Shown: in pieces, positions 1 through 8,075 of the stretch
Position numbering within the stretch: the first letter of the stretch is position 1
Layout of the letters: each line of letters starts with the position of its first letter
Source: Polynucleobacter wuianus
Lineage (GTDB): Bacteria > Pseudomonadota > Gammaproteobacteria > Burkholderiales > Burkholderiaceae
Direction: 5' to 3'
Length of the DNA stretch: 64,000 nt
Assembly (NCBI RefSeq): GCF_001659725.1
Contig: NZ_CP015922.1
Location: forward strand, 1,612,001 to 1,676,000
Translations under genes and position numbers: made by a program
Notes under the pieces: generated by a model
Seen by the model: the letters and a program-made list of their open reading frames with translations, nothing else
The model's database searches: none
What the model was told of the DNA's origin: nothing

Positions 1-503
1 GGTAATAGGTCACTTAATATGGAAGTGAAGAATGACGAAGTAACAATTGGATTTAATAGTGGGGCTATAAAGTTTTGATAAAAGCTAGGTAAGGTAATCA
101 GGGATGGGTTTAGCCCAATGATTTCTTTGGGCTGCTCATTAGTGAGTGCGTAACTTAATCCAAGTGTTGCACCAGCTGAATGACCAATAATGTAATCAAA
201 ATATTGAATACCTAAACCCTCCCTTAACCTTGTGAGTTGGGTTGCAAGCTCATCTAAGCTGAAGGACTTTTTCGTAACACTCGTTGTAAAACCATGGCCC
301 GGCAAGTCAGGTGCAATCACGGTGTAATTCTTTGCTAACTCTGAAAAGATTGTGCCCCAGGTGTGTGCTGAAGAACCAGTTCCATGAAGCATGAGAATGT
401 GTTTTGGCGAATTACCCCCAACTTGTACATGCCAAGATAGGTCCTCGGTCTTTATCTCTCTACTGAAGGATTGATTAGGCCAATCCTTTGGGATGTTTTT
501 CAT
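1..503 (-). CDS. bchO: BchO, Mg-chelatase-associated alpha/beta hydrolase (partial, 3' end outside window)
   Basis: About 167 codons are visible, starting MKNIPKDWPNQ at the ATG on 501-503 and running off the left edge. The oxyanion-hole segment LMLHGTGSSAHTW, the block VIAPDLPGHGFT and the nucleophile elbow GHSAG (Ser near residue 108) are read directly. This combination is typical of BchO, an alpha/beta hydrolase encoded in purple-bacterial photosynthesis clusters and thought to assist Mg-chelatase; its exact reaction is not established. The gene is divergent from crtE and shares a 139-bp control region with it. BchI and BchD are not in the window and may lie further left. A generic hydrolase is possible, but the motif details and context favour BchO. 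Confidence 0.82.
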   Translation of the reverse strand, partial: MKNIPKDWPNQSFSREIKTEDLSWHVQVGGNSPKHILMLHGTGSSAHTWGTIFSELAKNYTVIAPDLPGHGFTTSVTKKSFSLDELATQLTRLREGLGIQYFDYIIGHSAGATLGLSYALTNEQPKEIIGLNPSLITLPSFYQNFIAPLLNPIVTSSFFTSILSDLL

Positions 504-551
504 TTGTTCTAAAACTTCACTGTAATTAAGGGTAAACCCGAATAAATAAGT

Positions 552-580
552 TTGACAGCTCGATCAATTGTGTCTATATT
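552..580 (+). promoter_or_regulatory. sigma70-type promoter for crtE
   Basis: TTGACA at 552-557 and TATATT at 575-580 are separated by exactly 17 bp, and the crtE ATG lies 63 bp downstream of the -10. The -10 lies inside a TGT-N12-ACA box (571-588), so a bound PpsR would block RNA polymerase. Seen directly; promoter activity is inferred. Confidence 0.7.
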
Positions 581-588
581 TTTTTACA
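571..588. promoter_or_regulatory. PpsR/CrtJ-type operator (TGT-N12-ACA), crtE side
   Basis: TGT at 571-573 and ACA at 586-588 are spaced by 12 nt, the known PpsR/CrtJ operator form. The box covers the crtE -10. A second box begins 9 bp further on, so cooperative binding of two PpsR units is plausible. Confidence 0.7.
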
Positions 589-615
589 TATTAAATTGTA
601 TTTTAATTTAGACAA
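588..615 (-). promoter_or_regulatory. sigma70-type promoter for bchO
   Basis: On the minus strand, TTGTCT (610-615) and TAATAT (588-593) are 16 bp apart and point at bchO. The -35 and spacer coincide with the TGT-N12-ACA box at 597-614. Activity is inferred from the match. Confidence 0.6.
597..614. promoter_or_regulatory. PpsR/CrtJ-type operator (TGT-N12-ACA), bchO side
   Basis: TGT at 597-599 and ACA at 612-614 have a 12-nt spacer. The box lies over the -35 and spacer of the predicted bchO promoter and next to the 571-588 box. Confidence 0.7.
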
Positions 616-642
616 AGCTATTTCCTTCATAGGGGCAAGATC

Positions 643-1548
643 ATGTCACCAATTAAGCATTTGGATCGGGCATTAGAGCAGGCGTTGAAATCGCACGAGT
701 CTATGAAGGGACCTCCTTCGCTAAGCAAGGCTATTAGACATGCTGTTTTTCCTGGTGGTGCACGGATTAGGCCTCAGTTGACTTTGGCAGTGGCTCAAGC
801 CTGTGGAAATGATGACCCCCAATTATCGATGGCTAGTGCAATTTCCATTGAAATGATTCACTGCGCCTCCTTAGTTCATGATGATTTACCTTGTTTTGAT
901 AATGCAGATATGCGGCGCGGTCAGACATCAGTTCATAAAGAATATGGCGAAAGGTTGGCCGTCTTAACTGGCGATGCGCTGATTGTTATGGCTTATGAAA
1001 CAGTTGCAGCTGCTTCAAGAAGATCCTCTCATCGCTTAGCACCAATTATCAAAACGATTTCACAGGGCGTTGGAGCGCCATTTGGAATTATTGCAGGACA
1101 GTCTTGGGAGTGTGAGACACAAGCCAACCTTAGCGACTATCAGAGAGCTAAAACTGGAGCGTTGTTTGCTGCGGCAACCTCAAGTGGTGCGCAGGCTGCT
1201 GGAGCTGATGCCGAGACATGGAGGGGTTTGGGTGAATGGCTTGGCGAAGCATATCAAATTGCAGATGATATTCGAGATGTATTAGGTGATGCGCAATTTT
1301 TGGGTAAGCCTGCAGGGCAAGACCAGGAACATCATCGCCCTAGCTCTGCAAAAGAATTGGGATTAAATGGAGCTGTTGAGCATTTTGATTTGTTGGTTGG
1401 TAAGGCAGTGGCATCCATCCCTAGTTGCATAGGCGATAAGGCGCTAAAAAAATTAGTCGCATTTGAGGCCGAGAGATTACTGCCTTCATCATGGTTTGAG
1501 CGTGGTGAAAGACACATTGCTATTGAAACCCTTCGTCAGGCTGCATAG
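643..1548 (+). CDS. crtE: CrtE, geranylgeranyl diphosphate synthase
   Basis: A 301-aa trans-isoprenyl diphosphate synthase that condenses IPP with allylic diphosphates to GGPP. GGPP feeds phytoene (CrtB) and the bacteriochlorophyll tail (BchG/BchP). The first aspartate-rich motif is DDLPCFDNADMRRG near residue 80 and the second is DDIRD at about 208-212, both Mg-diphosphate binding sites. The N-terminal GGARIRPQL block is the usual IPP-binding region. An AGGGG ribosome-binding site precedes the ATG by about 7 nt. It is the first gene of the crtEF-bchCXYZ-puf superoperon, under a promoter covered by PpsR-type boxes. Farnesyl diphosphate synthase is the main alternative, but context makes CrtE much more likely. 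Confidence 0.93.
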   Translation: MSPIKHLDRALEQALKSHESMKGPPSLSKAIRHAVFPGGARIRPQLTLAVAQACGNDDPQLSMASAISIEMIHCASLVHDDLPCFDNADMRRGQTSVHKEYGERLAVLTGDALIVMAYETVAAASRRSSHRLAPIIKTISQGVGAPFGIIAGQSWECETQANLSDYQRAKTGALFAAATSSGAQAAGADAETWRGLGEWLGEAYQIADDIRDVLGDAQFLGKPAGQDQEHHRPSSAKELGLNGAVEHFDLLVGKAVASIPSCIGDKALKKLVAFEAERLLPSSWFERGERHIAIETLRQAA

Positions 1549-1562
1549 CGCGCCTAATTAGA

Positions 1563-2726
1563 GTGCCTCAAGCCCGAACAATTCCGATTGAACAAGACCA
1601 AAGTGAGTATGGTCTGTTGGATAGGTTATTTATCTACAAAGATAAGCTAATAGCAAATTCTCGATTCCAAAACACAGTCGCAAAAATTCCATTTCTAAGA
1701 CGTATCGCAAAAAAAAGAGCTAATCAATTATTTGATGTAATGGTGGGTTTTGTATATTCCCAAATCCTTCTAGCTTGTATACGCCTAAATCTTTTTAATC
1801 ATTTAAAAAACGGCCCATTAACTTTAGAGGCCATAAAAAATAAATGTGGTTTAGAGCAAGCACCTCTAAAACAATTACTAGACGCCGCCGTATCAATTGA
1901 TTTATTAGAAATTCGTAGCAATCAAAAATTTGGTTTGGGAAAGTTAGGTGCGCCGCTAGTTGAGAATTCTGCTTTAGCGGCAATGATTGAGCACCATACT
2001 GTTTTGTATGAAGATTTGAGAGATCCTCTTCTTTTGCTATCTGGCAAATTAAAGAATAAGAAATTAGAGAAATTTTGGCCTTACGTTTCGAATGATCTTG
2101 AGGATCAAGAGTCTCTTAAAGATCAAGATCGAGTTAAGGGTTACTCAGATTTAATGTCTACATCGCTACCATTGGTAGCAGATCAAGTCGTGAGTGCATA
2201 TGATTTTTCTAAGCACCGCTGCTTGTTGGATGTTGGAGGAGGGCAGGGTACTTTTTTAAAAAGAGTGCACCTTCAATCCCCTCGGTTAGAGAGAATGCTT
2301 TTCGACTTGCCGGGTGTTGTGAATCTTGCCGCAGAAAATTTCTTGGCCAATTCAGAAGATCAATCCATCAAAGTTTTTGGTGGAGATTTCTTTAAAGATG
2401 ACCTCCCTAGTGGAGCAGATTTAATCACTCTTATCCGTGTCATTTTTGATCACGATGATGAGCGAGTAAAAATTTTACTGAAATCAATTTTTAAGGCTCT
2501 TCCTACAGGTGGCAAGTTATTGATTGCTGAGCCTATGGCAGAGACGCCTGAACATCCCCCAATGGGGCATGCCTATTTTGGTTTTTATTTAATGGCGATG
2601 GGTAGGGGTCGACCCAGAACAGTTGAAGAGATAAGTCATTTAGCTCTTCATGTTGGCTTTAAAAATATCGACATATTGCACTCGGATATGCCTATAAATG
2701 CCCAAGTTTTGCTACTGAGCACCTAA
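1563..2726 (+). CDS. crtF: CrtF, demethylspheroidene/hydroxyneurosporene O-methyltransferase
   Basis: A 387-aa SAM-dependent O-methyltransferase that methylates the 1-hydroxyl of acyclic carotenoids after CrtC. The N-terminal half is a dimerisation/winged-helix region. The C-terminal half has the SAM motif LLDVGGGQGTFL from about residue 221, then DLPGV, GDFF and RVIFDHDD near residue 292, where the His matches the catalytic base region of plant-type O-methyltransferases. The start is GTG, 14 bp after crtE, with only a weak ribosome-binding site, which suggests coupling to crtE. Position directly after crtE matches the crtEF order of Rhodobacter and Rubrivivax. BchU, a related methyltransferase, is unlikely because it belongs to green sulfur bacteria. 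Confidence 0.9.
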   Translation: MPQARTIPIEQDQSEYGLLDRLFIYKDKLIANSRFQNTVAKIPFLRRIAKKRANQLFDVMVGFVYSQILLACIRLNLFNHLKNGPLTLEAIKNKCGLEQAPLKQLLDAAVSIDLLEIRSNQKFGLGKLGAPLVENSALAAMIEHHTVLYEDLRDPLLLLSGKLKNKKLEKFWPYVSNDLEDQESLKDQDRVKGYSDLMSTSLPLVADQVVSAYDFSKHRCLLDVGGGQGTFLKRVHLQSPRLERMLFDLPGVVNLAAENFLANSEDQSIKVFGGDFFKDDLPSGADLITLIRVIFDHDDERVKILLKSIFKALPTGGKLLIAEPMAETPEHPPMGHAYFGFYLMAMGRGRPRTVEEISHLALHVGFKNIDILHSDMPINAQVLLLST

Positions 2727-2761
2727 TTAAGGGTAAGTACTAATAGAAAGTATTTGAATAG

Positions 2762-2779
2762 TGTATAAATTACTTTACA
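2762..2779. promoter_or_regulatory. PpsR/CrtJ-type operator upstream of bchC
   Basis: TGT at 2762-2764 and ACA at 2777-2779 with a 12-nt spacer, in the 80-bp crtF-bchC gap. The ACA half is followed at once by a -10-like TATAAG (2780-2785). The 12-mer TTTACATATAAG (2774-2785) recurs in the aerR promoter. A bchC promoter inside the crtEF-bchCXYZ-puf superoperon is known in Rhodobacter. Confidence 0.7.
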
Positions 2780-2806
2780 TATAAGAAAGTAAATTTAAAT
2801 AGACAC

Positions 2807-3757
2807 ATGCAAAGTCAACTTCATTCCACAGCAGTACTGCTGGAGTCTCCAAGAGAACTCAGGTTGAAACGACTTTTGCTTGATGAGCCCAATGACTCGG
2901 ATGTTGTGGTGCAAATTGAGTGGAGCGGCATCAGCACTGGAACTGAAAAGCTACTTTGGAATGGAACTATGCCAGATTTTCCTGGAATGGGATATCCGCT
3001 AGTGCCTGGATACGAATCTGTTGGCAGAGTTACTCGGGTAGGAAAGTCATCTCATCTCAGTCTTAACCAAAGAGTTTTTGTTCCCGGCGCAAAGTGTTTT
3101 GGTGATGTGAAGGGTTTGTTTGGAGGGGCTGCCTCGCATGTTGTTGTTCCTTCCGATAGGGTTATCGAACTCAATGAAGAAATTGGCGAAGAGGGTGTTT
3201 TGCTTGCCTTAGCAGCCACCGCCTATCACGTTACTCAAGGAAAAAAATCATTACAACCCGATTTGATTGTGGGCCATGGCGTATTAGGAAGACTGATCGC
3301 TCGAATTGCAGTCATGTTTGGCCACCAGCCAGTTGTCTGGGAGATTGATACAGATCGTATGAGTGGAGCTGAGGGCTATACAGTTCTTCATCCTTGTGAT
3401 GACCAAGATAACAAATATAAAAATATCTGCGATGCAAGTGGGCAAGTGAGTGTATTAAATAAATTAATTAGTCAACTCCAGTTTGGCGGAGAAATTACCC
3501 TTGCTGGTTTTTATGACAAAGACATTCAGTTTAATTTCCCCAGTGCATTTATGAAGGAAGCTAAATTGCGGATTGCTGCACAGTGGGCGCCTCAGGATTT
3601 GAAGGATGTGAAGCAGCTCTTATCGAATGGCAGATTAAATCTGAATGGATTAATAACGCATCATCGTAAGCCCTCTTCAATTGGTGATGTATATCGCACC
3701 GCATTTGAAGATCCTAACTGTCTCAAAATGGTAGTTGATTGGAGAGAAGCACTATGA
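2807..3757 (+). CDS. bchC: BchC, 3-hydroxyethyl bacteriochlorophyllide a dehydrogenase
   Basis: A 316-aa medium-chain dehydrogenase that oxidises the C3 1-hydroxyethyl group to acetyl, the step that distinguishes BChl a. An N-terminal GroES-like domain contains ISTGTEKLLWNG and MGYPLVPGYESVGRV. A Rossmann-like half follows with VGHGVLGRLIARIAV around residues 155-170. It starts its own sub-operon, with a PpsR-type box and -10-like element just upstream, and overlaps bchX by 4 nt (ATGA). No clear Shine-Dalgarno is visible before the ATG. Family, length and position between crtF and bchX all agree. Confidence 0.94.
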   Translation: MQSQLHSTAVLLESPRELRLKRLLLDEPNDSDVVVQIEWSGISTGTEKLLWNGTMPDFPGMGYPLVPGYESVGRVTRVGKSSHLSLNQRVFVPGAKCFGDVKGLFGGAASHVVVPSDRVIELNEEIGEEGVLLALAATAYHVTQGKKSLQPDLIVGHGVLGRLIARIAVMFGHQPVVWEIDTDRMSGAEGYTVLHPCDDQDNKYKNICDASGQVSVLNKLISQLQFGGEITLAGFYDKDIQFNFPSAFMKEAKLRIAAQWAPQDLKDVKQLLSNGRLNLNGLITHHRKPSSIGDVYRTAFEDPNCLKMVVDWREAL

Positions 3758-4761
3758 ATGCCCCAAGTGTCCCAAAAGAAATAACAATTCAATTTACGCA
3801 ATTGAAAAAAGAGGCCGCTATTGAGCCTGATCAGGTCCATACAGGTGAGATTAAAAAAGAAACTCAGATCATTGCAATTTATGGCAAAGGCGGAATTGGG
3901 AAAAGCTTCACATTAGCCAACCTGTCCTACATGATGGCGCAGCAGGGCAAAAAGGTATTGCTGATTGGCTGCGACCCAAAAAGCGACACCACTTCATTGC
4001 TATTTGGAGGTAAAGCTTGTCCTACCATTATTGAAACTTCTTCCAAAAAGAAGTTAGCCGGTGAAGAAGTCAAGATTGGCGATGTTTGTTTTAAGCGTGA
4101 TGGCGTATATGCCATGGAATTGGGTGGCCCTGAGGTTGGTAGAGGGTGCGGTGGCAGGGGAATCATTCATGGCTTTGAAACACTGGAGAAGCTTGGTTTT
4201 CATGACTGGGGGTTTGATTACGTATTGCTAGACTTTTTAGGCGACGTAGTCTGCGGAGGCTTTGGATTACCAATCGCTAGAGATATGTGTCAGAAGGTTA
4301 TTGTTGTGGCAAGCAATGATCTCCAGTCGCTCTATGTTGCCAATAATGTGTGCTCTGCAGTTGAATACTTCCGTAAATTAGGTGGCAATGTTGGTGTAGC
4401 TGGCATGGTTATCAATAGGGATGATGGCACTGGCGAAGCAACAGCTTTTGCTGAGCATGTGGGTATCCCTGTACTTTCGGTTATTCCAGCGAATGACGAT
4501 ATCAGAAGAAAAAGTGCTAGCTATGAAATCATTGGCAAGCCAGATTCACAATGGGGTCCGCTCTTTGAGGGTTTGGCAAGCAATGTTGCTGAGGCGCCTC
4601 CAGTCCGACCAAAGCCAATGGCACCAGATGATTTACTGGGCTTATTTTCTGCAAGTCAAGTTGGTAGAGATATCGTTCTTGAGCCTGCAACAATTTTCGA
4701 TATGGTTGGTAAGAATGAAGTGATTAAGCCAACGCTTGAAGTGATTTACGACAAAGCCTAG
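3754..4761 (+). CDS. bchX: BchX, chlorophyllide a reductase iron protein
   Basis: A nitrogenase-NifH-like ATPase of 335 aa that supplies electrons to BchYZ for reduction of ring B, the step making the bacteriochlorin. The P-loop GKGGIGKS is at about 44-51, followed by CDPKSDTT. The two [4Fe-4S] ligands are Cys about 131 (GRGCGGRG) and Cys about 167 (DVVCGGFG). The ATG at 3754 overlaps the bchC stop as ATGA and has GGAGAG 6 nt upstream. An in-frame TTG at 3739 is a less likely start. The N-terminal extension of about 40 residues before the P-loop is normal for BchX. Confidence 0.96.
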   Translation: MNAPSVPKEITIQFTQLKKEAAIEPDQVHTGEIKKETQIIAIYGKGGIGKSFTLANLSYMMAQQGKKVLLIGCDPKSDTTSLLFGGKACPTIIETSSKKKLAGEEVKIGDVCFKRDGVYAMELGGPEVGRGCGGRGIIHGFETLEKLGFHDWGFDYVLLDFLGDVVCGGFGLPIARDMCQKVIVVASNDLQSLYVANNVCSAVEYFRKLGGNVGVAGMVINRDDGTGEATAFAEHVGIPVLSVIPANDDIRRKSASYEIIGKPDSQWGPLFEGLASNVAEAPPVRPKPMAPDDLLGLFSASQVGRDIVLEPATIFDMVGKNEVIKPTLEVIYDKA

Positions 4762-4775
4762 AAACCGGAGCCATC

Positions 4776-6299
4776 GTGAAATCATCTAAAGTTATTCCGA
4801 TACAAGCTCAGAACACTTCTGAGACTGGAATAACCTGTCATTCAGGCGCAGAAGAATTATTAGCAGCTGCTAAGTCTGCCAATAAAAGTGAGATCTTGGG
4901 TCAGTACGCAAAAGATTACCCTAAGGGCCCTCATGATCAACCACAAAGTATGTGCCCTGCATTTGGTTCTTTGCGAGTAGGCTTGAGAATGCGTAGGACA
5001 GCGACGATTCTGTCAGGTTCGGCCTGTTGTGTATACGGCCTTACTTTTACCTCCCACTTTTATGGTGCGCGACGTAGCGTCGGATATGTACCATTTAACT
5101 CTGAGTCCTTGGTTACTGGAAAGTTATTCGAAGATATACGGGATGCGGTTTATAAAGAAGCTAATCCCGACCTCTATGACGCCATAGTCATTATCAATTT
5201 ATGTGTTCCAACTGCTAGTGGCGTGCCGTTGCAATTATTGCCAAAAGAAATCAATGGTGTTCGTATTATTGGCATTGATGTTCCGGGATTTGGGGTGCCT
5301 ACCCATGCAGAGGCCAAAGATGTTCTAGCAAGCGCAATGTTGCGTTATGCACGTACTGAAATCGAAAATGGCCCAGTGTCTGCACCACGGAATGGCCTTT
5401 CTGATAAGCCTACAGTTACCTTGTTAGGTGAAATGTTCCCGGTAGATCCAATCAGCATTGGAATGATGTTAGAGCCAATGGGTATGGGTGTTGGACCAGT
5501 TGTGCCAACTAGAGAATGGCGCGAGCTATATCAGGCGTTCGACTCTAAGGTAGTCGCAGCAATTCACCCGTTTTATACCGCAAGTATTCGTGAATTTGAA
5601 AGTGCTGGAAGAACCATTGTGGGCTCTGCTCCGATTGGTTACGATGGCACAGCTCAATGGCTAGAAAACATTGGAGTAGCCTCTGGTATCAGCGCAGAAA
5701 AAATTGGTAATGCTAAAGCCAAGTTTTTGCCAATGATTCAAGCCGCACTCAAAGCAAAACCAATCAAAGGAAGAATCACTCTTAGTGGGTATGAGGGTTC
5801 GGAATTACTAGTGGCACGTTTATTGGTAGAGAGTGGGGCGGATGTACGTTATGTTGGCACTGCTTGTCCAAAGACAATTTGGAGCAGCGGCGACTTAGAT
5901 TGGCTTGAGCAACACGGCGTTCATGTTGAGTATCGCGCTTCTTTGGAGCAAGATCTCGCCGCAATGAAAGAGTTCGAGCCAGATTTAGTGATTGGCACAA
6001 CGCCAGTAGTTCAAAAAGCCAAAGAATTGGCTATCCCATCCTTGTATTTCACGAATTTAATTTCAGCACGACCACTAATGGGGGCTGCTGGTGCAGGTTC
6101 TTTGGCTCAAGTCATCAATGCAGCATTAGCAAACCAAGATCGTTTTGATGCTATGAACTCATTCTTTGGGGGTGTGGGTAAAGATCATGCAGCTGGTGTT
6201 TGGGAATCAGCACCTGTTGATCGTCCTGAATTTAAAGCTGATGTAAGGCGTCGCATGGAAAAAGCGCGAGCCAAGCAAAAAGCTGAGGAGATGGGCTAA
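4776..6299 (+). CDS. bchY: BchY, chlorophyllide a reductase subunit Y
   Basis: A 507-aa NifD-like catalytic subunit that pairs with BchZ. Cysteines that would ligate the interface Fe-S cluster are visible in MCPAFGS, SACCVYG and INLCVPT. GTG start with GGAG 5 nt upstream; the stop overlaps the bchZ ATG (TAATG). Reaction: two-electron reduction of the C7-C8 double bond of chlorophyllide a using electrons from BchX. Length and order X-Y-Z are standard. Confidence 0.95.
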   Translation: MKSSKVIPIQAQNTSETGITCHSGAEELLAAAKSANKSEILGQYAKDYPKGPHDQPQSMCPAFGSLRVGLRMRRTATILSGSACCVYGLTFTSHFYGARRSVGYVPFNSESLVTGKLFEDIRDAVYKEANPDLYDAIVIINLCVPTASGVPLQLLPKEINGVRIIGIDVPGFGVPTHAEAKDVLASAMLRYARTEIENGPVSAPRNGLSDKPTVTLLGEMFPVDPISIGMMLEPMGMGVGPVVPTREWRELYQAFDSKVVAAIHPFYTASIREFESAGRTIVGSAPIGYDGTAQWLENIGVASGISAEKIGNAKAKFLPMIQAALKAKPIKGRITLSGYEGSELLVARLLVESGADVRYVGTACPKTIWSSGDLDWLEQHGVHVEYRASLEQDLAAMKEFEPDLVIGTTPVVQKAKELAIPSLYFTNLISARPLMGAAGAGSLAQVINAALANQDRFDAMNSFFGGVGKDHAAGVWESAPVDRPEFKADVRRRMEKARAKQKAEEMG

Positions 6300-7756
6300 T
6301 GCTAGTCCTAGATCACGATCGCGCTGGAGGATATTGGGGGGCTGTATATGTATTTACGGCTGTAAAGGGGCTTCAAGTTGTTATTGACGGTCCGGTTGGC
6401 TGTGAAAACTTGCCGGTGACATCAGTGCTGCATTACACCGATGCCTTACCGCCTCATGAGTTGCCCATAGTAGTGACCGGTTTAGCTGAAGAGCAGTTAG
6501 GCCGGGAAGGTACAGAAGAGTCAATGAAGCGCGCTCATAAAGTGCTTGATCCCGATTTACCTGCAGTAGTAGTAACGGGTTCTATTGCGGAGATGATTGG
6601 TGGTGGCGTAACACCTGAGGGAACTGGTATCAAGCGCTTCTTGCCTAGGACAATTGATGAGGATCAATGGCAATGTGCAAATAGGGCAATGAATTGGCTT
6701 TGGACCGAATATGGCCTCAAAAAGATTCCACCGCGCAAAAGAGATGCAGATACAAAACCCAGGGTTAATATTATTGGACCCTCTTATGGCAGCTTCAATT
6801 TATATAGTGATTTAGCAGAAATTAGGCGTTTGGTCGAGGGTGTTGGTGCGGAAGTAAATTTAGTATTTCCCTTGGGAACCCACCTTGCCGATATTCCAAA
6901 ACTAATTGATGCAGATGTCAATATCTGTATGTATCGAGAGTATGGACGACTCCTATGTGAGACGCTTGAGAGACCTTATTTGCAAGCCCCTATTGGAATG
7001 CAATCTACCACTGCTTTTTTACGAAAGCTGGGGGAGTTGTGCGGGCTTGACGTAGAGCCCTTCATTGAAAAAGAGAAGCACACAACATTAAAGCCCGTCT
7101 GGGATTTATGGCGTTCTGTCACACAAGATTTTTTTGGCACTGCTAGCTTTGCCATCGTAGCAAGTGAAACCTATACACGAGGTGTTAGAAACTTCCTCGA
7201 AGAAGAAATGGGTCTTCCGTGTAACTTTGCAGTTTCTAGATTGCCTGGAAACAAGACAAATAACATTGAAATCAGAGAGTTGGTTCAAAAGAAAACTCCT
7301 TTAGTCATGTTTGGAAGTTATAACGAGCGGATGTACGGTAGCGAAATCAGTGCCCGGTTTTCTTTCATACCCGCTTCATTTCCTGGGGCCATTATCCGTA
7401 GGCATACCGGCACTCCTTATATGGGATATTCCGGATCAGTCTATTTAATTCAGGAAGTTTGCAATTCACTGTTTGATGCTTTATTCAATATTTTGCCCCT
7501 AGGTACTGAAATGGATAAGGTTGATCCAACCCCTGCGAAATTACAAAGCTTCATTCAGGCAATGCCATGGGAGCAGGAGGCCCAGGAGTTATTAAACAAG
7601 TTAATTAGTAAACAACCAGTGCTCACTCAAATATCAGCGGCGAAGAAAATTCGTGATGAGGCTGAGTTAGAGGCACGTATACAAAATATTGAAAAAGTAA
7701 CTGTAGCTTGTTTACAGAAATCATCCTTTTCCTTAGTTGAAGGGGAGGTTGTATGA
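6299..7756 (+). CDS. bchZ: BchZ, chlorophyllide a reductase subunit Z
   Basis: A 485-aa NifK-like partner of BchY. The opening DHDRAGGYWGAVYVFTAVKG and the segment IDGPVGCENLPVTS with a probable cluster-ligating Cys are family hallmarks. The start overlaps the bchY stop by one base. The stop overlaps a 44-aa ORF as ATGA, linking bchCXYZ directly to puf. The gene is soluble and cytoplasmic in function. It is a confident call by sequence and position. Confidence 0.95.
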   Translation: MLVLDHDRAGGYWGAVYVFTAVKGLQVVIDGPVGCENLPVTSVLHYTDALPPHELPIVVTGLAEEQLGREGTEESMKRAHKVLDPDLPAVVVTGSIAEMIGGGVTPEGTGIKRFLPRTIDEDQWQCANRAMNWLWTEYGLKKIPPRKRDADTKPRVNIIGPSYGSFNLYSDLAEIRRLVEGVGAEVNLVFPLGTHLADIPKLIDADVNICMYREYGRLLCETLERPYLQAPIGMQSTTAFLRKLGELCGLDVEPFIEKEKHTTLKPVWDLWRSVTQDFFGTASFAIVASETYTRGVRNFLEEEMGLPCNFAVSRLPGNKTNNIEIRELVQKKTPLVMFGSYNERMYGSEISARFSFIPASFPGAIIRRHTGTPYMGYSGSVYLIQEVCNSLFDALFNILPLGTEMDKVDPTPAKLQSFIQAMPWEQEAQELLNKLISKQPVLTQISAAKKIRDEAELEARIQNIEKVTVACLQKSSFSLVEGEVV

Positions 7757-7887
7757 CACGCATTCAAAGATATTGCTCTAGTAAAGAGCTAAACCAATAT
7801 GGTGTTGTTAAGCCATATCCTCAAATCTACAGGGGTGATGTAGAAAAGACCGCAAGGTCAGTTTCAAGGAGTAGTCATCATGAGTGA
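7753..7887 (+). CDS. 44-aa ORF of unknown function at the pufQ position
   Basis: The ORF starts at the ATG overlapping the bchZ stop (ATGA), has a strong GGGGAGG ribosome-binding site at 7742-7748, and ends 8 nt inside pufB. It encodes a basic, soluble-looking peptide beginning MTRIQRYCSSKELNQYG, with no membrane segment. Rhodobacter carries pufQ in this place, but PufQ is longer (about 74 aa) and has a transmembrane helix, so homology is not supported. It may be a real small protein or a translational relay coupling bchZ to pufB. Confidence 0.4.
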   Translation: MTRIQRYCSSKELNQYGVVKPYPQIYRGDVEKTARSVSRSSHHE

Positions 7888-8026
7888 AAACAGATCTATA
7901 TCTGGGCTTACCGATGCAGAAGCTAAAGAATTCCATACATTTTATATGCAAGGTCTTCTTGGATTTACTGCAATCGCTGTCGTCGCGCACATACTTGTAT
8001 GGGCATGGCGTCCATGGTTCTTTTGA
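7880..8026 (+). CDS. pufB: PufB, LH1 antenna beta polypeptide
   Basis: A 48-aa single-span antenna peptide. AEAKEFHTFYMQGLLGFTAI is followed by VVAHILVWAWRPWFF; the second His (about residue 37) is the BChl ligand, and the tail WAWRPWF is the LH1-beta signature. AAGGAG precedes the ATG. It is the first puf structural gene. Unusually, pufA does not follow directly: a 73-aa ORF intervenes. Confidence 0.95.
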   Translation: MSENRSISGLTDAEAKEFHTFYMQGLLGFTAIAVVAHILVWAWRPWFF

Positions 8027-8075
8027 TGCAGTAGTAAGTACATAGTAAACGTAGTCAATTAGAGGGAGTGTTTTT

